Positions 10,271 through 21,742 of a stretch of DNA of 64,000 nt are shown here, piece by piece. Origin of the DNA: Tetranychus cinnabarinus (lineage: Eukaryota > Arthropoda > Arachnida > Trombidiformes > Tetranychidae). The notes under the pieces are model-generated. The model did no database searches, had not been told where the DNA came from, and saw nothing but the letters and a program-made list of their open reading frames with translations. The translations under genes and the position numbers were made by a program. The DNA is taken from NCBI GenBank assembly GCA_022266195.1, contig WHVY01000006.1, positions 1,612,001-1,676,000 on the forward strand. Direction: 5' to 3'. Each line of letters begins with the position of its first letter. Position 1 is the stretch's first letter.

Positions 10271-11651
10271 AGTGCATTACAAAAGTTTAGAAATCGCGTT
10301 TTTATTCCAATGATTCAGTCGTTACATACTCAAAATTAATCAAACTTGGCAGGAATATTACAAAAAGGTTAAAAAATATTAGCAAAAATCATCAAACAAA
10401 TAAAAAAAGAAGTGGCCATTTTACCAATTGTCTCAGCGAGCGAGAAAGTTCATTTCATAAGTTTCAGGATTTCATAAAATATTACATTACACTTGTTTGT
10501 GCGTGTTTAACTAATAGATTGAGAATGGAATTTAAAATGTAAGATGAATTATAAAGTTTAAAAGAATCCATGAATTTTATAATATAAACGCTTTGTGGAG
10601 AGCTTAATTCAAACTTCAACGCACCCTGTTTAAAATATTGAAAATGGCGTTTAAATTATCATAGCGATTTTTTGAAGGTATCACAAACCAGCTAGGGAAC
10701 GATCTGATTCCAACGAGAATCTTGTTTTATAAGATCGTTTTTTTTTCCATTTTGCCTACAATTTAACAATAAAACCCAGTAATTACAAAGAGAAAAGAAT
10801 ACCAGGAAAAGTGATTGTAAATCGTAACAATGAATAATGGAAACAACTCGGAGAGAAACTAATAATTGAAGCAAATCAAACATTCAAAGATGATAAAATG
10901 AATCAATCTTTGAGTGAACGGCAAAAGCTCGGTGGATAAAGGTTACTGCTTACTACTAACTTATTAGGATCATGCAACTTGATTTATCGATTGAATGTTC
11001 GAATTCGGCCAAAAGCTTTGCACAAAACGGTATACTTACTACAAAGAACTAGACAGAATTGCTAGCTTATCAGTTTCAATGAAGACATTGCAGGTACAAT
11101 GGAAACGCAGGTCTCAAACAAAGACAATTTTAATCCGATATCGACTTTTGACCCAAAAATCAGATCTTTCAAAACAACATTTACTGCACATTGAGCAACA
11201 TTTTTTGGGCTCGGATAAAGGTAGACACAAAGTTTAAAGATTTTAGATGTATATTTGCACAAAAAAGTTGGATTTAAGCCTGAATCTTTTCTATTTTTAC
11301 CCAAAAATTCGATTTTTTATTTAGAAAGCGTTTCAGCTTTTTTTCGAGTTTTGAAAGAGCAAAGAAAATCTGTTAAAAATTCACATTTGTTTATTTTGAG
11401 TCCGGAATAGGCCTCAAATTGAAACCAATCACTTACACAAACCACGCTTTCGACTGGCTCAGTTTGAAAGCGGAGCAAAATCAGAAACAAAAAAGTCACA
11501 GAACTTATTGATTCGTCATTAAACTGCAATGAATTCCTAAAATGCTTCAATTTCTGAAAAATTGAAATTCCAGGGTGAATCTTAAAACGATTGTAATTGG
11601 TTCCAATAAGACATTGATACAAATGGTATTGTACTTAAAAACTTAACTGGT
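10271..11651. other. Gap with shuffled scraps of family flank and N-terminus
   Basis: Most of this is unrecognised AT-rich sequence. At 10978-11070, plus strand, a degraded signal-peptide region of the family is recognisable (ttgatttatcgattgaatgt ... tacttactacaaagaactag). From about 11320 to 11651 it matches the 3' flanks at 14400-14830, 37524-37860 and 41740-42000. Small ORFs on both strands here look spurious. Confidence 0.5.
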
Positions 11652-14009
11652 TCATTCAGGTTTATTTGAGACACTGATTTTGGATTTCGGCTTCTTCGTT
11701 TTGCGTTTACTTTTCACTACAACAGGCAAACTTTTTGATTGCATACTTTTTACATCAATTTTTGTTGATTTTTGATTTTTAGTACTCTTCAAACTGGGGC
11801 TGGCGTTTTTACTTTTCGATGCATCCAATTGTTTAGATACAGATAGAATTGAGCTTCGAGATTTAATCAGTTTACTTAATGGTTCCTTTTGAATCGTCGA
11901 GTCCTTCGTAGTTTGCATTGTAGAAGATATTATTTGTGATTTAACACGCGTTACAGTTATAGCTTCAGCGAATGCTTTCTTCTTTTTTGAATCAGAAAAT
12001 TTTCTTACTTTTCTTGTTGAAACTTTTTTCGGATCTTTTGACTGTTGCTTTTTAAACCTTACATAAATTATTATCAATGAAATTAAGGTTGCACCTGAAA
12101 CTAATGAAATGATTATTGGCAAATAATCAACTTCGGGCGCAACAATATCAACCATTTCAGTTGATAGAGCACTTAAACTTATAGTATCAGCATATCTATC
12201 ATTTCGTAGACTAACACTGATCTTGAATTTACCCGAGGCTGATAAGCGCATAGAGCAGTTGAAGATTAATCCGTTGTGATTTGGTTTTATGTTGGTGCAA
12301 TAATTATGTGGCCCAGCTTTGATAACTAAATACTCTTTTGGCCACTTAAGTTTCAGTGGTTTATCAAGTTCAATTGTTAGAGTTTCAGGTGATGAAGAGT
12401 TTAACATTGAGGGTGAAATCGAGCTTATTTTAAAGCAATAATTTACAGTTTGTGTAACCTTTTGCTCTTTCCTTGTATCACATATTGAATTGGACCAAAT
12501 ACAGTCCATACTTTGACCATACATCATACAATGAATGCAACTGAGATGATCTCCACAACCTTTGTAGATGAAATTGCGGAATACTGTATTGGTGTCTTTG
12601 GTAACGTGAAAAAACGCAAATGGTCGATGATTGAAATAGTAGTGAAGTTGGAGATCGTCTTTAGATGTTTCATAGTCTTTTTTAAAACAGCTCAAAGGTG
12701 TATTCGCGTATTGTTCACACCATCTACTTTCATTTAAATGAACATTGTTATAACTTAAAAATAACCAATAAAAAGGATATCCAAAAAAGAAAACTTCAAC
12801 ATTTTGAATAGAATTGTCTTGATTGAAGTTTTTGTGAATTTTAATACATATTTTAATATTTTAATACATGTTTATAACCATAACCAATCCTTTGGTGGCA
12901 AAAATGAGTTCCATTGAGAGTATGATTATAAGCATATTCAAGTCCCGTTAACTCGCTCGCGCCACCAGCAAAGATAAAATGATAATCCCATATCTTGGTG
13001 AAATTGAGCTCAACTGAAGGTACAATATTGGTATTAGAAGAACAATTTTTATAAGTAGTTTTTTGACAGCTCGAACTTCTGATCTTAAATGGTATCGCAT
13101 TAAGGTGTAATTATTAGCACCTGAAGCACATTCTTGTTCAGTTTCATCAAACAATGAAACAAAATCATTGAAAAAGTATCGTCTATGTACCAATGTCTGG
13201 TTAAAAGTTTTATGTGTTACTAAAAGGAAAATTTTTTCTGGAACATAATACGCTAAGCAAATGAAAATGGCACCAGTAATCTGATTATTTTGAAATTCTG
13301 GTCGATTATAACGAATCTCAATTGCACTCGAAATAAGTTCAATTCCTTTGTCAAGACACAATCTTATTATTGATATCTCTTGAGTGGCACTAGCGGTCTT
13401 TTCATTCCAAATACTTCGCTTGATTAAAAGGTACAATTTATCGTCAAAATGAATATAATCCATCATTTTCCATTCCTTAATAAACTTCCAATCATCATCT
13501 TTAAGCCTGGGTAAGGATCGAAGCACAGAAACCTCTTCATTTTGATCATCGAAATACAACAGTTCAATATAATTCCATTTAGGAAATGGTTCGCTTAAGT
13601 TTGGATTGAATATTGTTGGAACATGAAGAGCTTCATTATCACTGAAAACTATTATTGGACCAGTTAAAGGATTAGTACCAGGTTTCAATTTCATCGGTCT
13701 GATTGTCTTTCGATTAATCAGAATTTGAGGTTTGTTTTTATGGACGAACATCAATCGATCTTGTCTTGGGTTAACTACTTTCCAATTGACGATGTCGGAC
13801 ACATTGACTACACTTGTTGGAATGTGAATATTTATTGACTCGCCGGCAACATAAATATTGTACGAAGTAAGATTGTCAAAACTTATAAAGGAAACACTGT
13901 CTTGTGCTTTGTAGTATTTCAGTTGAGGGTTTTAGAATCTTTCAAACGAATATGAATACTCAATCGATAAAACTAGTTGCAAGATCGTATTAAGATTAGC
14001 GATGAGCAT
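11652..14009 (-). pseudogene. Sema/PSI/IPT family pseudogene with three small lesions
   Basis: Full-length homology runs from a start at 14009 to the stop at 11652, with the frame broken three times. There is an in-frame TAA just after the signal peptide (~13933). A one-base loss lies near 13070 (gacagctcgaac where paralogues have gacagctacgaac). An inserted A/T-rich direct repeat lies near 12850 (attttaatacat repeated). The PSI module (CGDHLSC ... DCIWSNSIC) and IPT domain are intact. The cytoplasmic tail is the longest in the family, ~130 residues rich in Lys and Ser. It includes LSVSKQLDASK, related to the tail ends at 61805 and 45920. The lesions are few, so inactivation is recent or some could be sequencing errors. 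Confidence 0.8.
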
Positions 14010-14504
14010 TGTAAGTTGTTGGTTGTTAAACTGAATTAAAATAAAAGATAATAAAGTTTAAAGACAAATGAATACATTGAGTTTAAACATATCCTCGGAT
14101 TTCATAAAGTGTACATGAAGAGAAAGCTTAATAATTCATTATAATACTTGTTAGTTGTTTGAACTACAACTGTTGTATTAATACAGTAGGAGTCAGCCTT
14201 AATTTATTAGATTTTCGTGTGGACCGGCCAGCCGAGACAGCTTTTAAGGTGCCGTTTACCTAGGTATTTTACCTAACCATAGGCGCTAGGCTTTATCTCG
14301 CTTAGATGGGAGTCCATTAGGAAGGGGGATGGAATAGTCCAGGGAGCTTAACCCTGAGTAGGCAATACTGTAAGATCGAAATTTTATTTTATGTTAATAA
14401 AATCAAAACCTTACTAAAAAGTTAAATTTTAGTCTGAATCTATTTCATTTAAAATTTGATATTTGTATTTAGTAAACGTTTTAACTTTTGTCCAAGTTTT
14501 TAAA
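14010..14504. other. Upstream flank of pseudogene plus repeat remnants
   Basis: This contains the family upstream sequence (agataataaagt, cctcggatttcataaagtgt), the second copy of the ~180-bp repeat at 14205-14375, and from about 14400 the start of a family 3' flank (ttagtctgaatctatttcat ... gtaaacgttttaacttttgt). No gene is seen. Confidence 0.5.
14205..14375. repeat. Dispersed ~180-bp repeat, copy 2
   Basis: This is the same unit as 3165-3345, in the same orientation and the same position relative to a family gene start (about 200 bases upstream). It has a few small deletions and substitutions. Position sharing suggests it was duplicated along with the gene and did not transpose twice. Confidence 0.6.
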
Positions 14505-15907
14505 GTACAAAAACAAATCTATTAAACATTCACATATTGTATTATAATATTATACATTTTTGAGTCTGCTTTTCCAATCACTCACACAGACCACGTCAAC
14601 TTTTGACTGATTCAGTTTGAAAGCGCAACGAGAAAGTCAGAAGTAAAAAAGTCACTGAGCTTATTAACTAATAATTGATCTGCGATAAATACATAAATGA
14701 TTCAATCGAGGAAAATTAATTCATTGGTGCATCTTAAGGCGGTTGTAATTTTTCCAAAGTTATTGTCAGAATAATTTCTATCATAAGTTATTGATGGTAA
14801 TGTGCTTCAAAATTGAACTGGTTCTTGTTTAAAGTATTTGATACTTGTGTTTTTAATCATCTTGTTTTAATTTGTGTTTAGTTTAAATCTGAATTACTAT
14901 TCAGATTTAAGTATTAGTCTGACCTCCAAAGTGTCCTTTAATTGTGGATAGTTCAACTCTAGTAAGTTCCCCTTGAAGATCAAGGTTTGAACCTAAGCTG
15001 TTGTCCACACTATCACAATTACTGTTTTAGTTGAATTGAACTTTCTGAGAAGTGTGTTCTCTGTGCTGTTCTGAGTTACTCAGTGGTGAAACGTCCTACG
15101 AGGATAACTGAGAAAGTGGTCAAGTAAGACTGGTAATCAACGAGGGATTATCGATAAGTCTAGCCCGTCGCGTAAGGGCACGAAGCTGACCTGATTAGTT
15201 ATTATTGGACTCGAGTTTGAGTAAAAGTTAAAGATTGGAATCTTCGTGATTTAGAAGTTAAGAATTGGATTCTTTAGAGTTTAAAAGCGAGAAGTTGAAC
15301 TTTATTGGTGTGTTAAGAGATTGCCTTGTGAAAGCGATATCTAAAGCTAAAGTTTGGCCATTAAGTAATAATTACTATCTGGATTACAATCCTTCAAAAG
15401 ACCTGTATACTCAGGATTTGAGAGCCTGAGCCAATCTTCTGAAAATAACTGAATTCCCATTCAGAGCAACTTTACTAAATTGATTCCTGCCTCTCAAAAT
15501 CCTGGGTTGTGTTTAAACTCAATAAAATCATTTGTCTCTAAACTTTATCTTGATATAGTCTTTTTATAGTATAACCACTTCTTTGGTGGCAAAAATGAGT
15601 TCCATTGAGGGTATGATTATAAACATATTCAAGGTCTGTTAAATCACTCGGCCCACTAGCAAAAATAAAACGATAATCCCATATCTGGGTGAAATTGAGT
15701 TCAACTGAAGGTACAATATTCTCATTAGAAGAACAATTTTTATAATTAGTTTTTTGGCAACTACGAGTTTCGGATCTTAAATGGTATCGCATAGTGGTGT
15801 AATTATTAGCACCTGAAGGACATGCTTGTCCCGTTTCATCAAACAATGAAACAAAATCATTGAAAAAGTATCGCTTATGTACCAATGTCTGGTTAAGAGT
15901 TTTGTGT
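14505..15907. repeat. 1403-bp tandem repeat unit 1
   Basis: The phrase gtacaaaaacaaatctatta occurs at 14505, 15908 and 17311, exactly 1403 bases apart. The intervening sequence is almost identical in the two units (I noticed a single A/G change near 15443/16846). Each unit holds a family 3' flank, a ~690-base segment of unknown origin (about 14840-15500) and a minus-strand gene fragment. The near-identity implies a very recent tandem duplication, or an assembly artefact. Confidence 0.9.
15530..15907 (-). pseudogene. Mid-gene fragment of the Sema family (in tandem unit 1)
   Basis: The minus strand reads the part of the Sema-like region from LVHKRYFFNDFVSLFDETGQ through RSETRSCQKT to FCHQRSGYT, about 115 codons. 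It then joins abruptly to sequence that normally lies upstream of family genes (tagagacaaatgattttatt). There is no start codon: the first codon of the open stretch is TTG in the middle of a conserved block. The same chimeric junction occurs at ~38220 on the plus strand, so it predates the tandem duplication. Confidence 0.75.
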
Positions 15908-17310
15908 GTACAAAAACAAATCTATTAAACATTCACATATTGTATTATAATATTATACATTTTTGAGTCTGCTTTTCCAATCACTCACACAGACCACGTC
16001 AACTTTTGACTGATTCAGTTTGAAAGCGCAACGAGAAAGTCAGAAGTAAAAAAGTCACTGAGCTTATTAACTAATAATTGATCTGCGATAAATACATAAA
16101 TGATTCAATCGAGGAAAATTAATTCATTGGTGCATCTTAAGGCGGTTGTAATTTTTCCAAAGTTATTGTCAGAATAATTTCTATCATAAGTTATTGATGG
16201 TAATGTGCTTCAAAATTGAACTGGTTCTTGTTTAAAGTATTTGATACTTGTGTTTTTAATCATCTTGTTTTAATTTGTGTTTAGTTTAAATCTGAATTAC
16301 TATTCAGATTTAAGTATTAGTCTGACCTCCAAAGTGTCCTTTAATTGTGGATAGTTCAACTCTAGTAAGTTCCCCTTGAAGATCAAGGTTTGAACCTAAG
16401 CTGTTGTCCACACTATCACAATTACTGTTTTAGTTGAATTGAACTTTCTGAGAAGTGTGTTCTCTGTGCTGTTCTGAGTTACTCAGTGGTGAAACGTCCT
16501 ACGAGGATAACTGAGAAAGTGGTCAAGTAAGACTGGTAATCAACGAGGGATTATCGATAAGTCTAGCCCGTCGCGTAAGGGCACGAAGCTGACCTGATTA
16601 GTTATTATTGGACTCGAGTTTGAGTAAAAGTTAAAGATTGGAATCTTCGTGATTTAGAAGTTAAGAATTGGATTCTTTAGAGTTTAAAAGCGAGAAGTTG
16701 AACTTTATTGGTGTGTTAAGAGATTGCCTTGTGAAAGCGATATCTAAAGCTAAAGTTTGGCCATTAAGTAATAATTACTATCTGGATTACAATCCTTCAA
16801 AAGACCTGTATACTCAGGATTTGAGAGCCTGAGCCAATCTTCTGAAGATAACTGAATTCCCATTCAGAGCAACTTTACTAAATTGATTCCTGCCTCTCAA
16901 AATCCTGGGTTGTGTTTAAACTCAATAAAATCATTTGTCTCTAAACTTTATCTTGATATAGTCTTTTTATAGTATAACCACTTCTTTGGTGGCAAAAATG
17001 AGTTCCATTGAGGGTATGATTATAAACATATTCAAGGTCTGTTAAATCACTCGGCCCACTAGCAAAAATAAAACGATAATCCCATATCTGGGTGAAATTG
17101 AGTTCAACTGAAGGTACAATATTCTCATTAGAAGAACAATTTTTATAATTAGTTTTTTGGCAACTACGAGTTTCGGATCTTAAATGGTATCGCATAGTGG
17201 TGTAATTATTAGCACCTGAAGGACATGCTTGTCCCGTTTCATCAAACAATGAAACAAAATCATTGAAAAAGTATCGCTTATGTACCAATGTCTGGTTAAG
17301 AGTTTTGTGT
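15908..17310. repeat. 1403-bp tandem repeat unit 2
   Basis: Second unit of the tandem pair. A third, partial unit (17311-17636) is the genuine 3' flank of the intact gene at 17637-19742. The amplified unit was therefore probably generated from that flank by unequal exchange using the short gtacaaaaac junction. Confidence 0.9.
16933..17310 (-). pseudogene. Mid-gene fragment of the Sema family (in tandem unit 2)
   Basis: The predicted protein is identical to the fragment at 15530-15907, with the same junctions 1403 bases away. It is not a gene in its own right. Confidence 0.75.
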
Positions 17311-17636
17311 GTACAAAAACAAATCTATTAAACATTCACATATTGTATTGTAATATTATACATTTTTGAGTCTGCTTTTCCAATCGCTCACACAGACCAC
17401 GTCAACTTTCGACTGATTCAGTTTGAAAGCGCAACGAGAAAGTCAGAAGTAAAAAAGTCACTGAGCTTATTAACTAATAATTGATCTGCGATAAATACAT
17501 AAATGATTCAATCTAGGAAAATTAATTCATTGGTGAATCTTAAGGCGGTTGTAATTTTTCCAAAGTTATTGTCAGAATAATTTCTATCATAAGTTATTGA
17601 TGGTAATGTGCTTCAAAATTGAACTGGTTCATTGGT

Positions 17637-19742
17637 TCATTTAGGATGCTTAAAGACATTGATTTCGGAGGTTGACTTCTTAGGTGAACTTTTAGGTGAT
17701 GTTTTAGGTGAACTTTTCAACATAGCAGAAAACTTTTTTGATTTCATGCTTTTTGTAGCAATTTTCATAATCCTTGTTGATCTTTTGAATTCAAGAAATT
17801 CATTACAATGTTTCTTATTATAATTTGAATAAGTTATTAACGTAAATGAACCAAAAAGTAGAGGTAAAAATAATAGCAAGAGCCAAAAACGACCTTTGGA
17901 AACGACAATAACAACCTTTTGAGTTGATACAGCACTCATGCTTATAGTATCAGCATATCTATCATTTTGTAGACTAACACTGATCTTGAATTTACCAGAT
18001 TCAGATAACCTCATCGAGCAATTGAAGATTGATCTGTTGTGATTTGGTTTTATGTTGGTGCAATGATTTTGTGGACCAGCTTTGATATCTAAATACTCTT
18101 TTGGCCACTTAAGTTCTAGTGATTTATCAAGCTCAATTGTTAGAGTTTCAGGTGATGAAGAGTTGTACATTAAGGGTGAAATTGAAGTTATTTTAAAGCA
18201 ATAATTCACAGTTTGTGTAACATTTTGATCTTTCCTTTTTTCACATCTTGAATCGGACCAGATACAGTTCCTACTTTGGCCATACATCATACAATGAATG
18301 CAACTGAGATAATCTATACAAACATCATAAGTATGCTGGTATAATATTCTATTAGTATTTTTAGTAACGAGAAACAACGCAAATGGTCGATGATTGAAAT
18401 AATAGTGAAGTTGCAGATCGTCTTTAGATGCTCCATCGTTTTTGGGACATACTAATAAAGGGTAATTCTTGTATTGTATACACCATCTACTTTCATTTAA
18501 ACGAACATTGTTATAACCTAAAAATAACCAATAAAAAGGATATCCAAAAAAGAAAACTTCAATATTTTGAATAGAATTGTCTTGATTGAAGTTTTTGTCA
18601 ATTTCAATACATATTTGTATATAACCAATCCTTTGGTGGCAAAAATGAGTTACATTGAAAGTATGATCATAAGCATATTCAAGTCCTGGCAACTCGCTCA
18701 CGCCATCAGCAAAAATAAAATGATAATCCCATATCTGGGTGAATTTGAGCTCAACTGAAGGTACAGTATAGTCATTAGAAGAACAACTTTTATAAGTAGT
18801 TTTTTGACAACCACGAGCTTCTGATCTTAAATAGTATCGCATTAAAGTGTAATTATTAGCACCTGAAGCACATTCTTGTCCAGTTTTGTCAAACAATGAA
18901 ACAAAATCATTGAAAAAGTATCGCTTATGTATCAATGTCTGGTTAAGAGTTTTGTGTGTTATTAAAAGAAAAATTTTTTCGGGTATATAATACGATAAGC
19001 AAATGAAAATTGCTTGAGTAATCTGATTATTTTGAAATTCTGGTCGATTAAAACGAACCTCAATTGCACTCGAAATGAGTTCACTTCCTTTGTCGAGACA
19101 CAATCGTATTATTGATATCTCTTGAGTATCATTTGAGGCTTTTTCGTTCCAAATACTTCGCTTGATTAAAAGGTACAATTTATCGTCGAAATGAATATAA
19201 TCCATCATTTTCCATTCTTTAATAAACTTCCAATCATCATCTTTAAGCCTGGGTAAGGATCGAAGCACAGAAACCTCTTCATTTTGATCATCGAAATACA
19301 ACAGTTCAATATAATTCCATTTAGGAAATGGTTCAGTTAAATTTGGATTGAATATTGTTGGAACATGAAGAGCTTCATTACGACCAAAAGCTATGATTGA
19401 ACCACTCAATTTACCAGAATATGTCATATTTTCGATAGTCTTTTGGTCGATGAGAACTTGAGGTTTGTTTTTATGAACGAACATCAATTTATTTTTATCA
19501 AGATTAACTACCTTCCAATTGACGATTTCGGACACATTAACTACACTCGTTGGAATGTGAATAGTTATTGACTCACCGGCAACATAAATATCATACGAAG
19601 TAAGATTGTCTAAACTTCTAAAGAAAACACTGTCTTGGGCTTTGTAGTATTTCAGTTGAGGATTTTTGAATCTATTGAACGAATATGAATACTCAATCGA
19701 CAAAACTAGTTGCAAGATCGTAACAAGATTGGGGATGAGCAT
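17637..19742 (-). CDS. Sema-like/PSI/IPT single-pass membrane protein, SPKK-type tail
   Basis: Intact 701-residue frame from the ATG at 19742 (MLIPNLVTILQLVLSIEYS signal peptide). It has the Sema-like region, a PSI module (CIDYLSC ... NCIWSDSRC) and an IPT-like domain. After these it departs from its neighbours: the IPT ends VVIVVSKGRF, the membrane helix is LLLLFLPLLFGSFTLITY, and the tail carries Ser-Pro-Lys repeats (SSPKTSPKSSPKK). The same tail type is found in only one other copy, the plus-strand gene at 35394-37523. The two share flanks as well, so they are products of an inverted duplication. The tail looks basic and phosphorylatable, with no catalytic domain. Confidence 0.85.
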   Translation of the reverse strand: MLIPNLVTILQLVLSIEYSYSFNRFKNPQLKYYKAQDSVFFRSLDNLTSYDIYVAGESITIHIPTSVVNVSEIVNWKVVNLDKNKLMFVHKNKPQVLIDQKTIENMTYSGKLSGSIIAFGRNEALHVPTIFNPNLTEPFPKWNYIELLYFDDQNEEVSVLRSLPRLKDDDWKFIKEWKMMDYIHFDDKLYLLIKRSIWNEKASNDTQEISIIRLCLDKGSELISSAIEVRFNRPEFQNNQITQAIFICLSYYIPEKIFLLITHKTLNQTLIHKRYFFNDFVSLFDKTGQECASGANNYTLMRYYLRSEARGCQKTTYKSCSSNDYTVPSVELKFTQIWDYHFIFADGVSELPGLEYAYDHTFNVTHFCHQRIGYIQICIEIDKNFNQDNSIQNIEVFFFGYPFYWLFLGYNNVRLNESRWCIQYKNYPLLVCPKNDGASKDDLQLHYYFNHRPFALFLVTKNTNRILYQHTYDVCIDYLSCIHCMMYGQSRNCIWSDSRCEKRKDQNVTQTVNYCFKITSISPLMYNSSSPETLTIELDKSLELKWPKEYLDIKAGPQNHCTNIKPNHNRSIFNCSMRLSESGKFKISVSLQNDRYADTISMSAVSTQKVVIVVSKGRFWLLLLFLPLLFGSFTLITYSNYNKKHCNEFLEFKRSTRIMKIATKSMKSKKFSAMLKSSPKTSPKSSPKKSTSEINVFKHPK

Positions 19743-20118
19743 TGTAAGTTGTTGGTTGGTTAACTGAATTAAAATAAAAGATAATAATGTTTAAGTGAAA
19801 AGACTACATTGAGTGTTAAAACATCCCAGGATTTCATAATTCAGGGAGAGCTGCATAATTCATATTAATTTAACATTAGGGGTATCAAAATGTCCATGAG
19901 AACCTAATTAGGGCATTTTGATACCCCTAATACTTGTAGGTTGTTTGAACTATTGTTACTGTAGAAGTTAGACTTGGATGAACAAAATTCGAGATTTTTT
20001 CATAGTTGCTATCTAACAAGAAATAAGTTAGTAGTTTTAAAATCTAACTTTATTTTTCCTATTGTAATATAGTGCCTCTGAAAACTAAATATTATCGAGA
20101 TGGTGACACTTAACTTAC
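19743..20118. other. Upstream region of the 19742 gene
   Basis: It holds the shared promoter-proximal sequence (agataataatgttt, catcccaggatttcataatt), a 55-bp hairpin element at 19876-19930, and a copy of the dispersed repeat at 20046-20110. No gene is seen. Confidence 0.5.
19876..19930. mobile_element. 55-bp hairpin MITE (TTAGGGGTATCAAAATG ends)
   Basis: Nearly perfect inverted ends TTAGGGGTATCAAAATG / CATTTTGATACCCCTAA surround a tiny loop. The same element sits at the matching place upstream of the inverted duplicate gene (35206-35260). There it is flanked by TA on both sides, as expected of a Tc1/mariner-type insertion; here one flank has decayed. It is a marker that the insertion preceded the gene duplication. 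Confidence 0.7.
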
Positions 20119-20242
20119 GATCTTACAACTTGTTATATCGATTGAGTATTCATATTCGTTCTTAAGATTCAAAAACACTCAATATACTTACCACAAAGCA
20201 CTAAACAGTTTTTCCTTTAGAAGTTTTGATATTGATAAACTA

Positions 20243-20693
20243 TTAGGTCGGTCAAGAAGTTCGCGAAAAAAATGTGTGAAACAATGCAAAAGCCGATTTG
20301 TCTGAATAAAGTGCCTATTTTTGCACTCAATCTAACTTTCAAAGTGCATTTTGAATAATATTTACAATGGTGGTTCTAGATACATAAAAAGTGAGTGCAA
20401 GTTATCACAAGATTACTTTACAAATATAAACAATGATTGGCCTGACACGAGCAGAAATTCTTAAATTCACGATTATCTTTCGGCTTGCCAAAAGTGACCT
20501 CATAAATTTACTTTAAAATCTAAAATTTCCTAAATTTTTGACCTGCAATGACCGACAGCTTTTGAAAGCATTGAGATAAAATTATGAAACTTTCCCAATT
20601 TGACCTTCAATATTGGCTGCTTAATTTGACGCTAATGACTTATGCTCGAATAAAAAGGAACCACATTTTTCGCGGACTTCTTGACCGACCTAA
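20243..20693. mobile_element. Mariner-type MITE, 451 bp
   Basis: The terminal inverted repeats begin TTAGGTCGGTCAAGAAGT; the two ends differ at one position in 23. TA lies outside each end (20241-20242 and 20694-20695), the target duplication of Tc1/mariner elements. The interior has no transposase frame, so it is non-autonomous. It interrupts a family gene between codons for Lys-Leu and Ser-Ser. Confidence 0.85.
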
Positions 20694-20756
20694 TATCATC
20701 ACATGATATTTATGTTGCTGGTAAGACAATAACTATTGACATTCCAACAAGTGTAG

Positions 20757-21723
20757 TGAAGGGTAGAAAACTTAACTCAGTTAAATCATTCAAATGATTT
20801 CAATTCTCGCTTTGAATCTCAAGATTCGTATCTTTCATAGATTTAATTCAATTCATTTTTTTTTCTCTCTCTTAATTGTTCAAACAATATTTATTCAGAT
20901 TCATTTTTCTCAACAATGTTAAAAACTTAAAACTGCATTTCTTAATTGTTAAAATCCGCTTTCTAAATCAGTCTAAATCCATGTAAAATTTGACCACAAA
21001 ATTTGGTTAAATTCAGTTAATCTTAAAGTTGAAAATTAAGTTACCAAAAGTAAGAGAGCTCAAAATCCCTTTCTTTTTGTGGTTAAATTTCAACTTTTGT
21101 TCACCTCAATTTTAATCCATAAAGCATTGTCAAAGGTACAAGCTATCTCTCTAGAGATATATGTCTCAAGACATAACTAATGGGTAAAAGGCTATCTAGC
21201 CTTAACAGTATTAATCAGAGATAAGACAATCTCAAAAACTGGTAATGAACCCAAAGTAACACTATTGTCGAAAGAGAAACCTTTTTACTTTCTTTATGAT
21301 TCCCTCCAAAAATTATCCTTTGTTTTACTGCAGTTATAAAAACTCAATTTTTTACATTTTCCATTCACTTTACAATTTTGTAAGTCACCTCTCAGTTAAT
21401 TTCAATTTCCATTGAAAATCTTAAATTTATGTTCAACATTTCATTCCTCAAGGAATCTTACAATTTAGTTAACCATTAAAACTTTAATTCAGTTCAAGTT
21501 CAAGATCTTTCATAAAATCTTTATTTCAATTATTCAAGTATTTCCATACTTCTAAGTATCTCTTTGAATTGTGTATATCTCTTAGGAGATCTCTTCGGAA
21601 ACACTCGATTAGAGTTTAAACGCGTGCATAGCTTATTCAAGCGATCCAAGAAACGAGCTTAAAACTTGTAGTGAAAGCAAGTTGTGCAGTCTTCATCAGA
21701 TTACTACCGTAACAAACCTTTCT
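20757..21723 (+). repeat. 5' LTR of copy 1
   Basis: It starts TGAAGGGTAG. It ends TTTCT, where the 3' LTR and copy 2 both have TTTCA; this is the only difference from the 3' LTR that I found by eye. It contains a row of short palindromes (for example tctctagagatata, tctcttaggagatctc). The promoter is not recognisable with confidence. Confidence 0.9.
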
Positions 21724-21725
21724 CT

Positions 21726-21742
21726 TGGCGACCTTGGCAGGA
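21726..21742 (+). promoter_or_regulatory. Primer binding site
   Basis: TGGCGACCTTGGCAGGA begins two bases after the LTR. Its complement ends GTCGCCA and carries a CCTGC T-stem strand, so it fits a tRNA 3' end. Copy 2 has AC in place of TT at the ninth and tenth bases. A serine-type tRNA is a guess from the G discriminator base. Confidence 0.75.

Noticed and set aside
10995..11304. Overlapping small ORFs on both strands
   Set aside because: They fall on degraded N-terminal and 3'-flank scraps of the family and encode nothing conserved.
12695..13802. Separate genes starting at 13802 and 12695
   Set aside because: The apparent starts are GTG and TTG codons within conserved blocks; the two open stretches are parts of one frameshifted copy.
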